A stretch of 64,000 bases of DNA, taken from positions 62,001 through 126,000 of the forward strand of contig JAAVFL010000002.1 of assembly GCA_014800795.1 (NCBI GenBank), read 5' to 3'. The notes under the pieces were generated by a model, which saw nothing but the letters and a program-made list of their open reading frames with translations, was not told where the DNA came from and searched no databases. Positions 1 through 7,110 of this stretch are shown here, piece after piece (position 1 is the first letter of the stretch; each line of letters begins with the position of its first letter). Origin of the DNA: Bacteroidales bacterium. Lineage in GTDB: Bacteria > Bacteroidota > Bacteroidia > Bacteroidales > Muribaculaceae. A program made the position numbers and the translations under genes.

Positions 1-43
1 AGGTAAAGCGGGCTGGAGAAGGGTGAGTTAGTGTCGGGTGCGT

Positions 44-3000
44 TCATCGAACCACAACCTTAGTGTTTACCGTGCCTGCTGTTACCATGTACACGCCTGG
101 AGCGACAGCGATGTGGCATGAAGCGCTTACGGCAGTGGCGGCGGCAGCGAGGCGTCCGTCAATTGCGAATACTTTCACCTCGGTGCCGTCGAATCCCTCG
201 GCTATAATCTCACCGAGCCCTCCGGTCACAGTGCCTGAGAGGGTGGTGCCGGCAGCTGCAACTCCTCCGTTGGGATCGTCGAGCACACCTACGGCGTCGA
301 CGATGCAGAGATGGTTTTCAGTCGGGTAGCTTGCGTCGAGATAGAGCTGAACCCACTTTTTGCCGCAAAGACCGTCGGGGAGGGTAAAGGTGACGGGCAC
401 TACAGCCTCGCCTGTAGCGGTGATGGTGCCGACTTCAACGATGCCGTCGGAGTCGTATGTCTCACCAAGTACTTTGAGCCCTGCGGCTGCTGCGCCTGTG
501 TAGACATTGAGCGTTACCTGCGGGCGCACGGCTCCTTCGGTCGAGAAACGGGGTATTCCGATGCGTCCGAGGTCGCCGGCGGTCGATCCGAGCCCAACGA
601 GGGCGTTTCCGTCATAGCCGCTGCTGAAGATATCGGCCATCGGTACGATGGTCCATGTGGCCTGATATGCTTCGGTGGGGGCATAGAATATCCAGGGAGA
701 GTATTCGAATTCTATATAGCCTTCCTCATCCTCGGTGTCGAAATCCTCGATCATGGGGAGCCGGTAGGGTGTTCCGAGTATGGCGTCGGCTATAGCTACC
801 AGATCGGAGCGTCCGGCGAGATTCGATGCCACGATGCCAACCAGATACTGGTCCTGAGGCGAACCGGCCTCTACCGAGAAGGTGTATGTGCGGGTTGTTC
901 CGAGATCTTCGATCAGCTCCCATCCTCCGCCGATGAACGATTCGTAGTAGCGGTAAGCGCCGTAGGTCACGGCTTCCGGATCGATGTATCCGCCCTCCAT
1001 ACCTTCAGCGGGGGTGTTCCAGGTCACGGTCATGGTGAGCATGTCGGGGCTTACCTCGGTCTTAAGGTCTGACACATAGGAGGGAATTGCCACTCCGGTA
1101 TATACCTCTACTGCCGATTCCTTGCCGCTTTCGTCGCCGACGCGGGGAACAATGGTGATGGTGTTCAATCCTTGGGCGGTCTCAACGGTAGCCGAAACCT
1201 TCTCGCCCGGGGCGCCGGAAACCTCCACGCTGTTGACACAGCTTACGGTGGCTGCAACAGTTGTTGCCGGATCGAGCGGGGCGCCGTAGTGGGTGGTGGA
1301 GGGGAGGGTGAAGCTGACGGTGGCGCTAAGCTCGCCGCCGGGAGCCGCCGTAGCCTCGATATCGGTCACCTCCGCCGGTCCGTTGGAGGTAAGTGTAGAG
1401 CGCGATACGCGTATGTTGGTTACCAGCACCCCTTCCTGGAACTCATCGGAAGTGGTGTGGAAAGCTATGTAGTAGTTGCCGGCGGCGGGCACATTGAAGG
1501 TAGCCTCGAATGTGGCGGGCTCGCGTGTTGGCTGGAAGGTGGGGAGTATGGCGGTTGTCATCGATTCAATATCGGGAGCCGCTCCTATGAGCACTTCAAG
1601 GAATTCGTCGGGCGACGAAGAGCTGCAGTTGCGCACATCGGCCGAGAATACATATGAATCGGTAGCCGAAGGAAATTCGATGGCTGGAAGTATCAGCCAG
1701 TCGTCCATCTTTCCTTTGCCGGGGGAGGTGAAACTTGACTTTAGCGCTTCCTGATATATGCTGTAGCTCCATGTACGGTCGTCGTTGTTGGCATCGATTA
1801 CGGTCATGGCATCGAAATCGGCTTGTGTCGGTTCGATGTAAACGTTAAGCTGGAGCGCTGCCCCGAGACCGACCTCGTTGGAGCATCCGGGGGCGGAACT
1901 CTTGCCGCCGCTGCTTGCAACCACGTAGGCTGCCGCACGCTTCAGGCCGCTTGCCACGGCTGCGGGGATATCTATGTGGGTCTCCCGGGTTGTTCCTATG
2001 CTTATGGGTTCGGGATCGTCCTGACGGAGATCAAGGAGGAATACCTCATATTCCAGTTCAGCAAGGTTCACGTATCCGCCGTTTACCCCTTCTGTAACCG
2101 GCGCCCAGCTCACCTGAGTGTTGCTCAGCGTTACGTCGGTTGGCGATGCGGGGGTATCGTTTCCTACAAAGAAGGTGTCGGACACGAAATCGCTGTCGGC
2201 GCCTCCGTTGGTGACATAGAAGCTGAATACATGCATACCCTCCTCAAGATTGCTGAAACGCACCTCGACCGACGTTCCTGGAGCGGCAATGCCCGACTGC
2301 ACTTTCGTGCCGTCGATCATGGCGTTCCATGTAAGGTTGCCGGTGAGATTTCCTCCGGCCACGAGGGTTTCAGGCATCGTAATGGTTACGGAGGGGTTGA
2401 GTGTACCCCCTTTGTTGTCAATGCCAGCAATGGCGGGAACTTCGGGTGTTGATGCTGTTGCGCGGCGGTCGGGCGACACGAAGAATACGAACTGCTCGTC
2501 GTAGGGGCAGGTTATCATACGCTTCATCGTGGCGTTCTTTATGTCGAGTGTATAGATGGCCGAGCTGCCGTCGTTGAACTGGGGGTTCCAGTAGAATATA
2601 TCCTCGTTGGGAGCGTAGCAGAGACCGCTGTAGACACTCTGGGTGTTTATTCCTTCGAGTGAATTAACCGCTGTCTGATTTCCGTACTTGTCGACAGTGA
2701 CGAATATACCTTCGGCTGTTACGCCGTAGAGTTTTTGGTCGTAGCGGTTGTAGGTGAATGACAGGCAGTCCTCATCGGTCTCCAACTCTTTCACGATTGT
2801 GATATTACCCGGATCGTTTATTGGCGCTTTCATGAACGCGAACAGGTAGTTCTTGCTCAAACCGTAGCCGTAGATGTATTTGTCGTCAGTGTTATAATCG
2901 GCGCAGAGGAAATAGCCGTTGTCGGTGCCGAGTTGCGTGGTACTCACCTCAAAACCGGTTTCAAAATCGATCTCAACATAGTAGTGTTCGCCGAGCGAAC

Positions 3001-3427
3001 CGTAATCGGTAACCACATAGTAGCCGCACAGTTTGCCGTCAATAAGCCATCCGCATTGCATCGGCAGCCCTATCTGACGGATAACCGGATCGGTCCATTT
3101 GAGTTCCGAGCCGGTGGGGGTAAGCTCATAGAGCCCGTACTTGACAGTAGGAGCGGACGACGACCATAGATTTCCGTATATGTTTGCGCCTCCGGCTGTA
3201 ACGCGGGCGGGAGCATCCGCTTTCATTGCCGGAGCTGCCAGCGAGCCTATGCGCGCCGATCCACCATGACGCAGTAGATTGGAGTTTGATCTTGGGTGCA
3301 TGCGCTGCTCTACACGCAGTCTGTTTGCCATGGCGCGCGAGCCGATCTCCTCGGGAGTCGCGGAGGCGGCCATGCAGGTCACAATGAGGAACAATGCGCT
3401 CAGAAATGTGGCAAGAGTTTGCTTCAT
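44..3427 (-). CDS. Secreted multidomain FN3 / choice-of-anchor J protein with C-terminal sorting-like domain
   Basis: A protein of about 1127 residues. It starts at the Met of MKQTLATFLSALFLIV, which opens a clean type I signal peptide ending near ASA. A longer in-frame start at 3487 exists, but it runs into the -7 promoter element at 3485-3492, so the shorter start is chosen. The N-terminal third reads like a beta-propeller-like region with repeated short Tyr/Asp-rich strands. The middle has fibronectin-III-like segments (VSWAPVTEGVNGGYV, VTWNTPAEGMEGGYI). Two jelly-roll segments resemble the choice-of-anchor J/cleaved adhesin fold, one of them with MDDWLILPAIEF. The last 65 or so residues (VKVFAIDGRL ... 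GVYMVTAG ... KVVVR) resemble type IX secretion C-terminal domains. Probably exported to the cell surface; substrate or partner unknown. No catalytic motif was recognised. Confidence 0.8.
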   Translation of the reverse strand: MKQTLATFLSALFLIVTCMAASATPEEIGSRAMANRLRVEQRMHPRSNSNLLRHGGSARIGSLAAPAMKADAPARVTAGGANIYGNLWSSSAPTVKYGLYELTPTGSELKWTDPVIRQIGLPMQCGWLIDGKLCGYYVVTDYGSLGEHYYVEIDFETGFEVSTTQLGTDNGYFLCADYNTDDKYIYGYGLSKNYLFAFMKAPINDPGNITIVKELETDEDCLSFTYNRYDQKLYGVTAEGIFVTVDKYGNQTAVNSLEGINTQSVYSGLCYAPNEDIFYWNPQFNDGSSAIYTLDIKNATMKRMITCPYDEQFVFFVSPDRRATASTPEVPAIAGIDNKGGTLNPSVTITMPETLVAGGNLTGNLTWNAMIDGTKVQSGIAAPGTSVEVRFSNLEEGMHVFSFYVTNGGADSDFVSDTFFVGNDTPASPTDVTLSNTQVSWAPVTEGVNGGYVNLAELEYEVFLLDLRQDDPEPISIGTTRETHIDIPAAVASGLKRAAAYVVASSGGKSSAPGCSNEVGLGAALQLNVYIEPTQADFDAMTVIDANNDDRTWSYSIYQEALKSSFTSPGKGKMDDWLILPAIEFPSATDSYVFSADVRNCSSSSPDEFLEVLIGAAPDIESMTTAILPTFQPTREPATFEATFNVPAAGNYYIAFHTTSDEFQEGVLVTNIRVSRSTLTSNGPAEVTDIEATAAPGGELSATVSFTLPSTTHYGAPLDPATTVAATVSCVNSVEVSGAPGEKVSATVETAQGLNTITIVPRVGDESGKESAVEVYTGVAIPSYVSDLKTEVSPDMLTMTVTWNTPAEGMEGGYIDPEAVTYGAYRYYESFIGGGWELIEDLGTTRTYTFSVEAGSPQDQYLVGIVASNLAGRSDLVAIADAILGTPYRLPMIEDFDTEDEEGYIEFEYSPWIFYAPTEAYQATWTIVPMADIFSSGYDGNALVGLGSTAGDLGRIGIPRFSTEGAVRPQVTLNVYTGAAAAGLKVLGETYDSDGIVEVGTITATGEAVVPVTFTLPDGLCGKKWVQLYLDASYPTENHLCIVDAVGVLDDPNGGVAAAGTTLSGTVTGGLGEIIAEGFDGTEVKVFAIDGRLAAAATAVSASCHIAVAPGVYMVTAGTVNTKVVVR

Positions 3428-3484
3428 ATTATGTGATTTGGAGATTTGGTTATCGGTTATTGATGTTCTGAATATTACAAGTCG

Positions 3485-3492
3485 CAAATATA
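3485..3492 (-). promoter_or_regulatory. -7 promoter element for the 44-3427 gene
   Basis: On the minus strand this reads TATATTTG, a perfect match to the Bacteroidetes -7 consensus TAnnTTTG. It lies about 58 bp upstream of the chosen start codon. No clear TTG/TTTG -33 box is seen at the usual 19-21 bp spacing, so this is a half-supported promoter. Confidence 0.5.
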
Positions 3493-3542
3493 GTACTTTT
3501 CTGTGATATTTTCACCATATATGCGCCGGAAGGATGTTAAGA

Positions 3543-3580
3543 AGTATAGAAATTCGGTAAGATTACCGAATTTACATACT
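3543..3580. repeat. Near-perfect palindrome between sulfatase and secreted-protein gene
   Basis: Arms AAATTCGGTAA (3550-3560) and TTACCGAATTT (3563-3573) match perfectly around a 2-base centre. Outer arms AGTAT and ATACT add five pairs after a two-base interruption. It lies downstream of the sulfatase stop and upstream of the next promoter. No T-run follows on the minus strand, so it could be an operator as easily as a terminator stem. Confidence 0.6.
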
Positions 3581-3631
3581 TTATTCAGCTGTTATAATGT
3601 TATACAGGATTAAATTTAGATTAGAAAACCT

Positions 3632-5182
3632 TTATTTCAGAGTTACTTCCTCGACGAAGGGGCGGTAGAAGCCGTCGGTCTCGCGGGTGAAGATCTCCTG
3701 AATACGGTGTAGGGTGAGGGTGTCGGTTTCGGCGAGGTTGCGGGTCTGGGCAGGATCGGCGGCGAGATCGAACAGGCCGTAGACGCCGAGATTGCCCAGC
3801 TCGTTGCCGGTAAGGTTGGTTGCCGGACCGGTGTAGGGCGGGAGGTAGGCGTAGTCGCCGGCGCGCAGCCCGAGTTTACCTTGGTTCTCTATTACGAGTT
3901 CGCCGCGGCCTGTCAGATCCTTGCCGAGGAATGTGGGGAGCATTGCGCGGCTGTCGAGGGTGTCGGATATCTCGCCTCCGACAAGATCGGCGAGGGAGGC
4001 GAAGAGGTCCATCTGGCATACGAGGGCATCGCTCACTACAGGCTCGATCTTCCCTTTCCAGTATATGCAGAGGGGAATGTGGGTGCCGCCGTCGAACAGG
4101 CTGTATTTACCTCCGCGCAGACCTCCGGCAGGGAGGTGTCCGGCAGCCTCCGCCAGTTCGCGGGCCTGATCGCGGTATCCGTCGTTGAGCACCGGTCCGT
4201 TGTCGCTGGTGAATATGATGAGGGTGTTGTCGAGCAGGTCGAGCCGGCGCAGTTCGTTCATCAGCTCGCCCACACACCAGTCGGCTTCGGCGATGGCGTC
4301 GCCGCGCGGACCGAGCCCTGTGGTTCCGGCGAAGCGCGAGTGGGGAGCGCGGGGCACATGCGGCTCATGCAGCCCGTAGTAGAGGAAGAAGGGGCGGTCG
4401 CGGTTCTCCGCTAGAAACTTCTTCACTTCGCCGGCGAAGTAGTCGGCCATATCTTCATCGACCCATCGTGCGGCCGTTCCCCCTTTCATGTAGCCGATGC
4501 GTGATATGCCGTTGACAATAGAGTTCTGATGTCCGTGAGCCCATTGCATGCGCAGCATTTCGGGGTTGGTGAGCGCCGTAGGTTCACCCTCGAAATTCTC
4601 GTCGTAGTTCACATAAATAGGGTCGTCTTTCTCAAGTCCTACAACAGAGCCGTCGCGCACAAAAACTGTGGGCACGCGGTCGTTGGTGGCGGCTATTATA
4701 CATGAATAGTCGAATCCGACCTCGCGGGCGCCCGGGCGTATGGTGTCGTTCCAGTCTACGTTGCCGTTGCCCATACCTAGATGCCATTTACCGATAGCGC
4801 CGGTTGTGTAGCCGGCTTTGCGCATCATTTTCGGCAGGGTTTCCTGCGAAGGGGATATCACCAGCGGGGCGTCGCCGGGGAGTATATGGATATCGTCGCG
4901 CCAGGGATACATACCGGTGAGCAATGCGTAGCGGCTCGGTGTCGAGGTCGATGATGATGCGTAGCCGTTGGTGAAGCATGCCCCTCCGCGTGCCAGACTG
5001 TCGATATTGGGGGTTGAGATAGTCTTCGAGCCGTAGAAGCTGACATCGCCGAAGCCGAGGTCGTCGGCAAGAATCACTATGATGTTCGGGGTGCGCGCAT
5101 CGCTTTTGATGTCGGCTGATTTGCGACATCCTGTCGCTGCCAGCGTCAGCGCCGCAGCCACGGTTATGAAGAATTTTCTCAT
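3632..5182 (-). CDS. Formylglycine-dependent sulfatase lipoprotein (S1 family, serine type)
   Basis: A 516-residue hydrolase of sulfate esters of the alkaline-phosphatase superfamily. Residues 1-19 form a lipoprotein signal with lipobox AATGC (Cys19). There is no acidic run after the cysteine, so a periplasm-facing location is plausible. Metal-binding Asp40-Asp41 lie in ILADDLGFGD. The modification motif is S80-T-P-S-R84: serine replaces the usual cysteine, so it needs an anaerobic sulfatase-maturating enzyme (not in this window) to form formylglycine. Further family segments are GKWHLG and FTSDNGP, and the length is normal. It is transcribed from its own promoter (5243-5273), away from the BspA gene. 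Substrate cannot be read from sequence; the neighbouring glycosidases suggest a sulfated glycan. Confidence 0.93.
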   Translation of the reverse strand: MRKFFITVAAALTLAATGCRKSADIKSDARTPNIIVILADDLGFGDVSFYGSKTISTPNIDSLARGGACFTNGYASSSTSTPSRYALLTGMYPWRDDIHILPGDAPLVISPSQETLPKMMRKAGYTTGAIGKWHLGMGNGNVDWNDTIRPGAREVGFDYSCIIAATNDRVPTVFVRDGSVVGLEKDDPIYVNYDENFEGEPTALTNPEMLRMQWAHGHQNSIVNGISRIGYMKGGTAARWVDEDMADYFAGEVKKFLAENRDRPFFLYYGLHEPHVPRAPHSRFAGTTGLGPRGDAIAEADWCVGELMNELRRLDLLDNTLIIFTSDNGPVLNDGYRDQARELAEAAGHLPAGGLRGGKYSLFDGGTHIPLCIYWKGKIEPVVSDALVCQMDLFASLADLVGGEISDTLDSRAMLPTFLGKDLTGRGELVIENQGKLGLRAGDYAYLPPYTGPATNLTGNELGNLGVYGLFDLAADPAQTRNLAETDTLTLHRIQEIFTRETDGFYRPFVEEVTLK

Positions 5183-5242
5183 GATAGTCTATAGGGTAGG
5201 TATATTCAAGGTGTGGTAAATACCTTAATCTTTTTTCCTCTG

Positions 5243-5273
5243 CAAAAATACGCTTTTCAATCCCGAAAAGCAA
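5243..5273 (-). promoter_or_regulatory. Promoter of the sulfatase gene
   Basis: The minus strand reads TTG (5273-5271), 20 bases, then TATTTTTG (5250-5243), which fits the Bacteroidetes -33/-7 pattern. The predicted transcription start is about 50 bases before the sulfatase ATG. The same block is duplicated at 6997-7021, where the final G of the -7 box is lost. Confidence 0.65.
5244..5268. repeat. Left copy of 25-bp direct repeat flanking the BspA-like gene
   Basis: Matches 6997-7021 in 24 of 25 positions, same orientation (core CTTTTCAATCCCGAAA). A separate 12-mer, ACAGGGCAACCG at 5291-5302, is the exact reverse complement of 6958-6969. Confidence 0.75.
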
Positions 5274-5306
5274 GTTTGTTATACACTTTTACAGGGCAAC
5301 CGCATC

Positions 5307-5350
5307 AAAAAAACAGTCACCATCGCGACGCCAGACGGCGCCGCGATGGT
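5307..5350 (-). terminator. Terminator of the BspA-like gene
   Basis: The outer stem ACCATCGCG (5319-5327) pairs with CGCGATGGT (5342-5350), and an inner CGCC/GGCG stem lies in the loop. Reading on the minus strand the stem is followed after five bases by a run of seven T (A5307-5313 on plus). It would end transcription coming from 6832. Confidence 0.6.
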
Positions 5351-5539
5351 ATGCTTTCACTGGAATTTCGGCTTGTACCTAAGAATAGAAGGCATACATT
5401 GTATCCTGAAAACAACGTCCCCCATATCAAGGCAGGAACTGCCGAGGTATGAGGGATATTATTTTCTGACCCCATGTCAGTGAGGTTAAGCGGTCGTCAT
5501 GCGTCTCGCTTAATGGGCGCTTCCCTGCGTCACATAGGG

Positions 5540-6832
5540 TTATTTTACTGCAATCTTATGCGATTTGCCGTTCTGGCGGATGATGTAGATTCCTGCAGGG
5601 AGCGCATCTACGGCGTCAGCTACTTTCACGCCCGAGAGGGTGAAGGCCTCTGCAGGAGCATTTGGGTCAACATCCGCTTCAATCTCCTCAACCCCGTTGA
5701 AATCGTATGCCTTTATGGTGTTGAACAGACACCACGGTTCCACTGAGGCAGCCTTGCTTACCCCTGCCTCCGGCAGATAGAGGGTAGCATTGGCGTACCA
5801 CCCTGCATCGAAAACATCTGAGCCGGCAGATATTGGATTCTCCGAATCGTAGTATACCTATGTTATATTAAAACAACAACTGAATGCGCCCTGTCCGATT
5901 TCAGTCACCGAGTTAGGAATGTCAATCGAGGTCAGCGAGCTACAGTTCCAGAATGCGCGCTGTCCGATCGAAGTCACCGAGTTAGGAATGTTAATCGAGG
6001 TCAGCGAGCTACAGTTCCAGAATGCGCTCTGTCCGATCGAAGTCACTGAGTTAGGAATGTCAATTGAGGTCAGCGATCTACAACCATTGAATGTGTAACG
6101 CTCGATCGAAGTCACTGAGTTAGGAATGTCAATTGAGGTCAGCGAGCTACAGTTTTGGAATGCGCTCTCTCCGATCGAAGTCACTGAGTTGGGAATGTCG
6201 ATCGAGGTCAGCGAGTCACACCACCCGAATGCGCTATGTCCGATCGAAGTCACCGAGTTAGGAATGTCGATCGAGGTCAGCGAGCTACACCACTCGAATG
6301 CGCAATATCCGATCGAAGTCACCGAATTTGGAATTTGATATGTCGAATCGGTCTTACCACACGGATATACTATCAGTATCTTCCGGTAACTATCAAAAAG
6401 CACACCTTCTATTGATGAGTAATTCTTGTTGCCATCCTGAACTGTAATTGAGGTCAGCGAGCTACAACCATAGAATGCGTAATCTCCGATCGAAGTCACT
6501 GAGTTAGGAATATCAATTGAAGTCAGCGAGGTACAGTACCCGAATGCGTAATATCCGATTTCAGTCACCGAGTTAGGAATGTCAATTGAAGTCAGCGAGC
6601 TACAGTACCAGAATGCGCTCTGTCCGATCGAAGTTACCTGATAGTTTTTAGCGTTGTAGACAACTGTTTCTGGAATTACCAGACGACCGTCTCCTGAGTA
6701 ACCTGAAAGCCCGGTTAATTCGCATTTGCTTTCGTCAAGAATACGAAACCCAAGACCCTCATAGGAAAATTCCTGAGAAAAGGCTGGCAGCGTAAAGATG
6801 GCTGTCAGTAAGAGCAGTAGAATCTTTTTCAT
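5540..6832 (-). pseudogene. BspA-like leucine-rich repeat surface protein interrupted by one amber codon
   Basis: The frame opening at 6832 encodes a signal peptide ([19 protein letters not shown]) and about ten BspA/LRR_5 repeats of the type [19 protein letters not shown]. It stops at a TAG (5858-5860) after [10 protein letters not shown]. The same frame continues without any shift for 105 further codons to a TAA/TGA-type end at 5540. It starts VYYDSENPISAGSDVF, passes through LYLPEAGVSKAA and ends in a sorting-like domain (FTLSGVKVADAV ... GIYIIRQNG). That continuation is the normal C-terminal end of this family, in which Glu (GAG) commonly occupies the TAG position. The full product would be about 430 codons. 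It is therefore one gene with a point nonsense mutation, or an assembly error, or a suppressed amber. If truncated, the protein loses its surface-sorting domain. Confidence 0.85.
5893..6640 (-). repeat. 69-bp tandem repeats encoding leucine-rich repeats
   Basis: A 69-bp unit (23 residues) recurs almost identically about seven times between 5893 and 6335 and again about three times between 6447 and 6640. The two blocks are separated by a divergent repeat containing [14 protein letters not shown]. The high DNA identity between units suggests recent expansion or gene conversion. Confidence 0.85.
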
Positions 6833-6957
6833 ACAGAGATTGTAGTTTTAATTTACAAATTAAATTATTATATGTCACAAATCACCTCTTTATAATGTTA
6901 AAAACTAAATTAACAAGGTTGCTACACTGTGTGCCATTTGTTTCAATGAATCCAATA

Positions 6958-7021
6958 CGGTTGCCCTGTACACTTTTCAATCCTTTTTCCCCCTGAAAAA
7001 ATACACTTTTCAATCCCGAAA
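6958..7021. repeat. Right-hand repeat block flanking the BspA-like gene
   Basis: Contains CGGTTGCCCTGT (6958-6969, inverted copy of 5291-5302), then CACTTTTCAATCC (6971-6983), then the second copy of the 25-bp block (6997-7021). The repeats bracket the BspA-like gene and sit just outside the terminator of the mannosidase transcript. Confidence 0.7.
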
Positions 7022-7025
7022 TGTT

Positions 7026-7069
7026 AAAAAGCGGCGTGGCTGTGTCGCAGAGGAGGACGCAGCCACGCC
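7026..7069 (-). terminator. Rho-independent terminator of the GH95-GH2 transcript
   Basis: GGCGTGGCTGTGTC (7033-7046) pairs with GACGCAGCCACGCC (7056-7069), 14 pairs with one G-T. On the minus strand it is followed by a T-run (A7026-7030). It lies about 40 bp past the GH2 stop codon. Confidence 0.85.
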
Positions 7070-7110
7070 GGTTTTCAGTGCAGTGATATGGGGGAGTGAG
7101 AGTGTGTGGT

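Larger units (their letters stand above)
5183..5539. other. Non-coding gap between sulfatase and BspA-like gene
   Basis: This 357-bp gap holds the sulfatase promoter (5243-5273), one copy of a duplicated 25-bp block (5244-5268), a 12-bp inverted-repeat arm (5291-5302) and a terminator for the BspA-like gene (5307-5350). Nothing recognisable is seen in 5351-5539. Confidence 0.6.

Noticed and set aside
6126-6338. Plus-strand open frame with repeated MSIEVSEL segments
   Set aside because: It is the antisense reading of the 69-bp leucine-rich repeats; no start context or family match.
5893-6640. Regular 69-bp repeats considered as CRISPR or satellite DNA
   Set aside because: They encode the leucine-rich repeat units of the BspA-like protein in frame.
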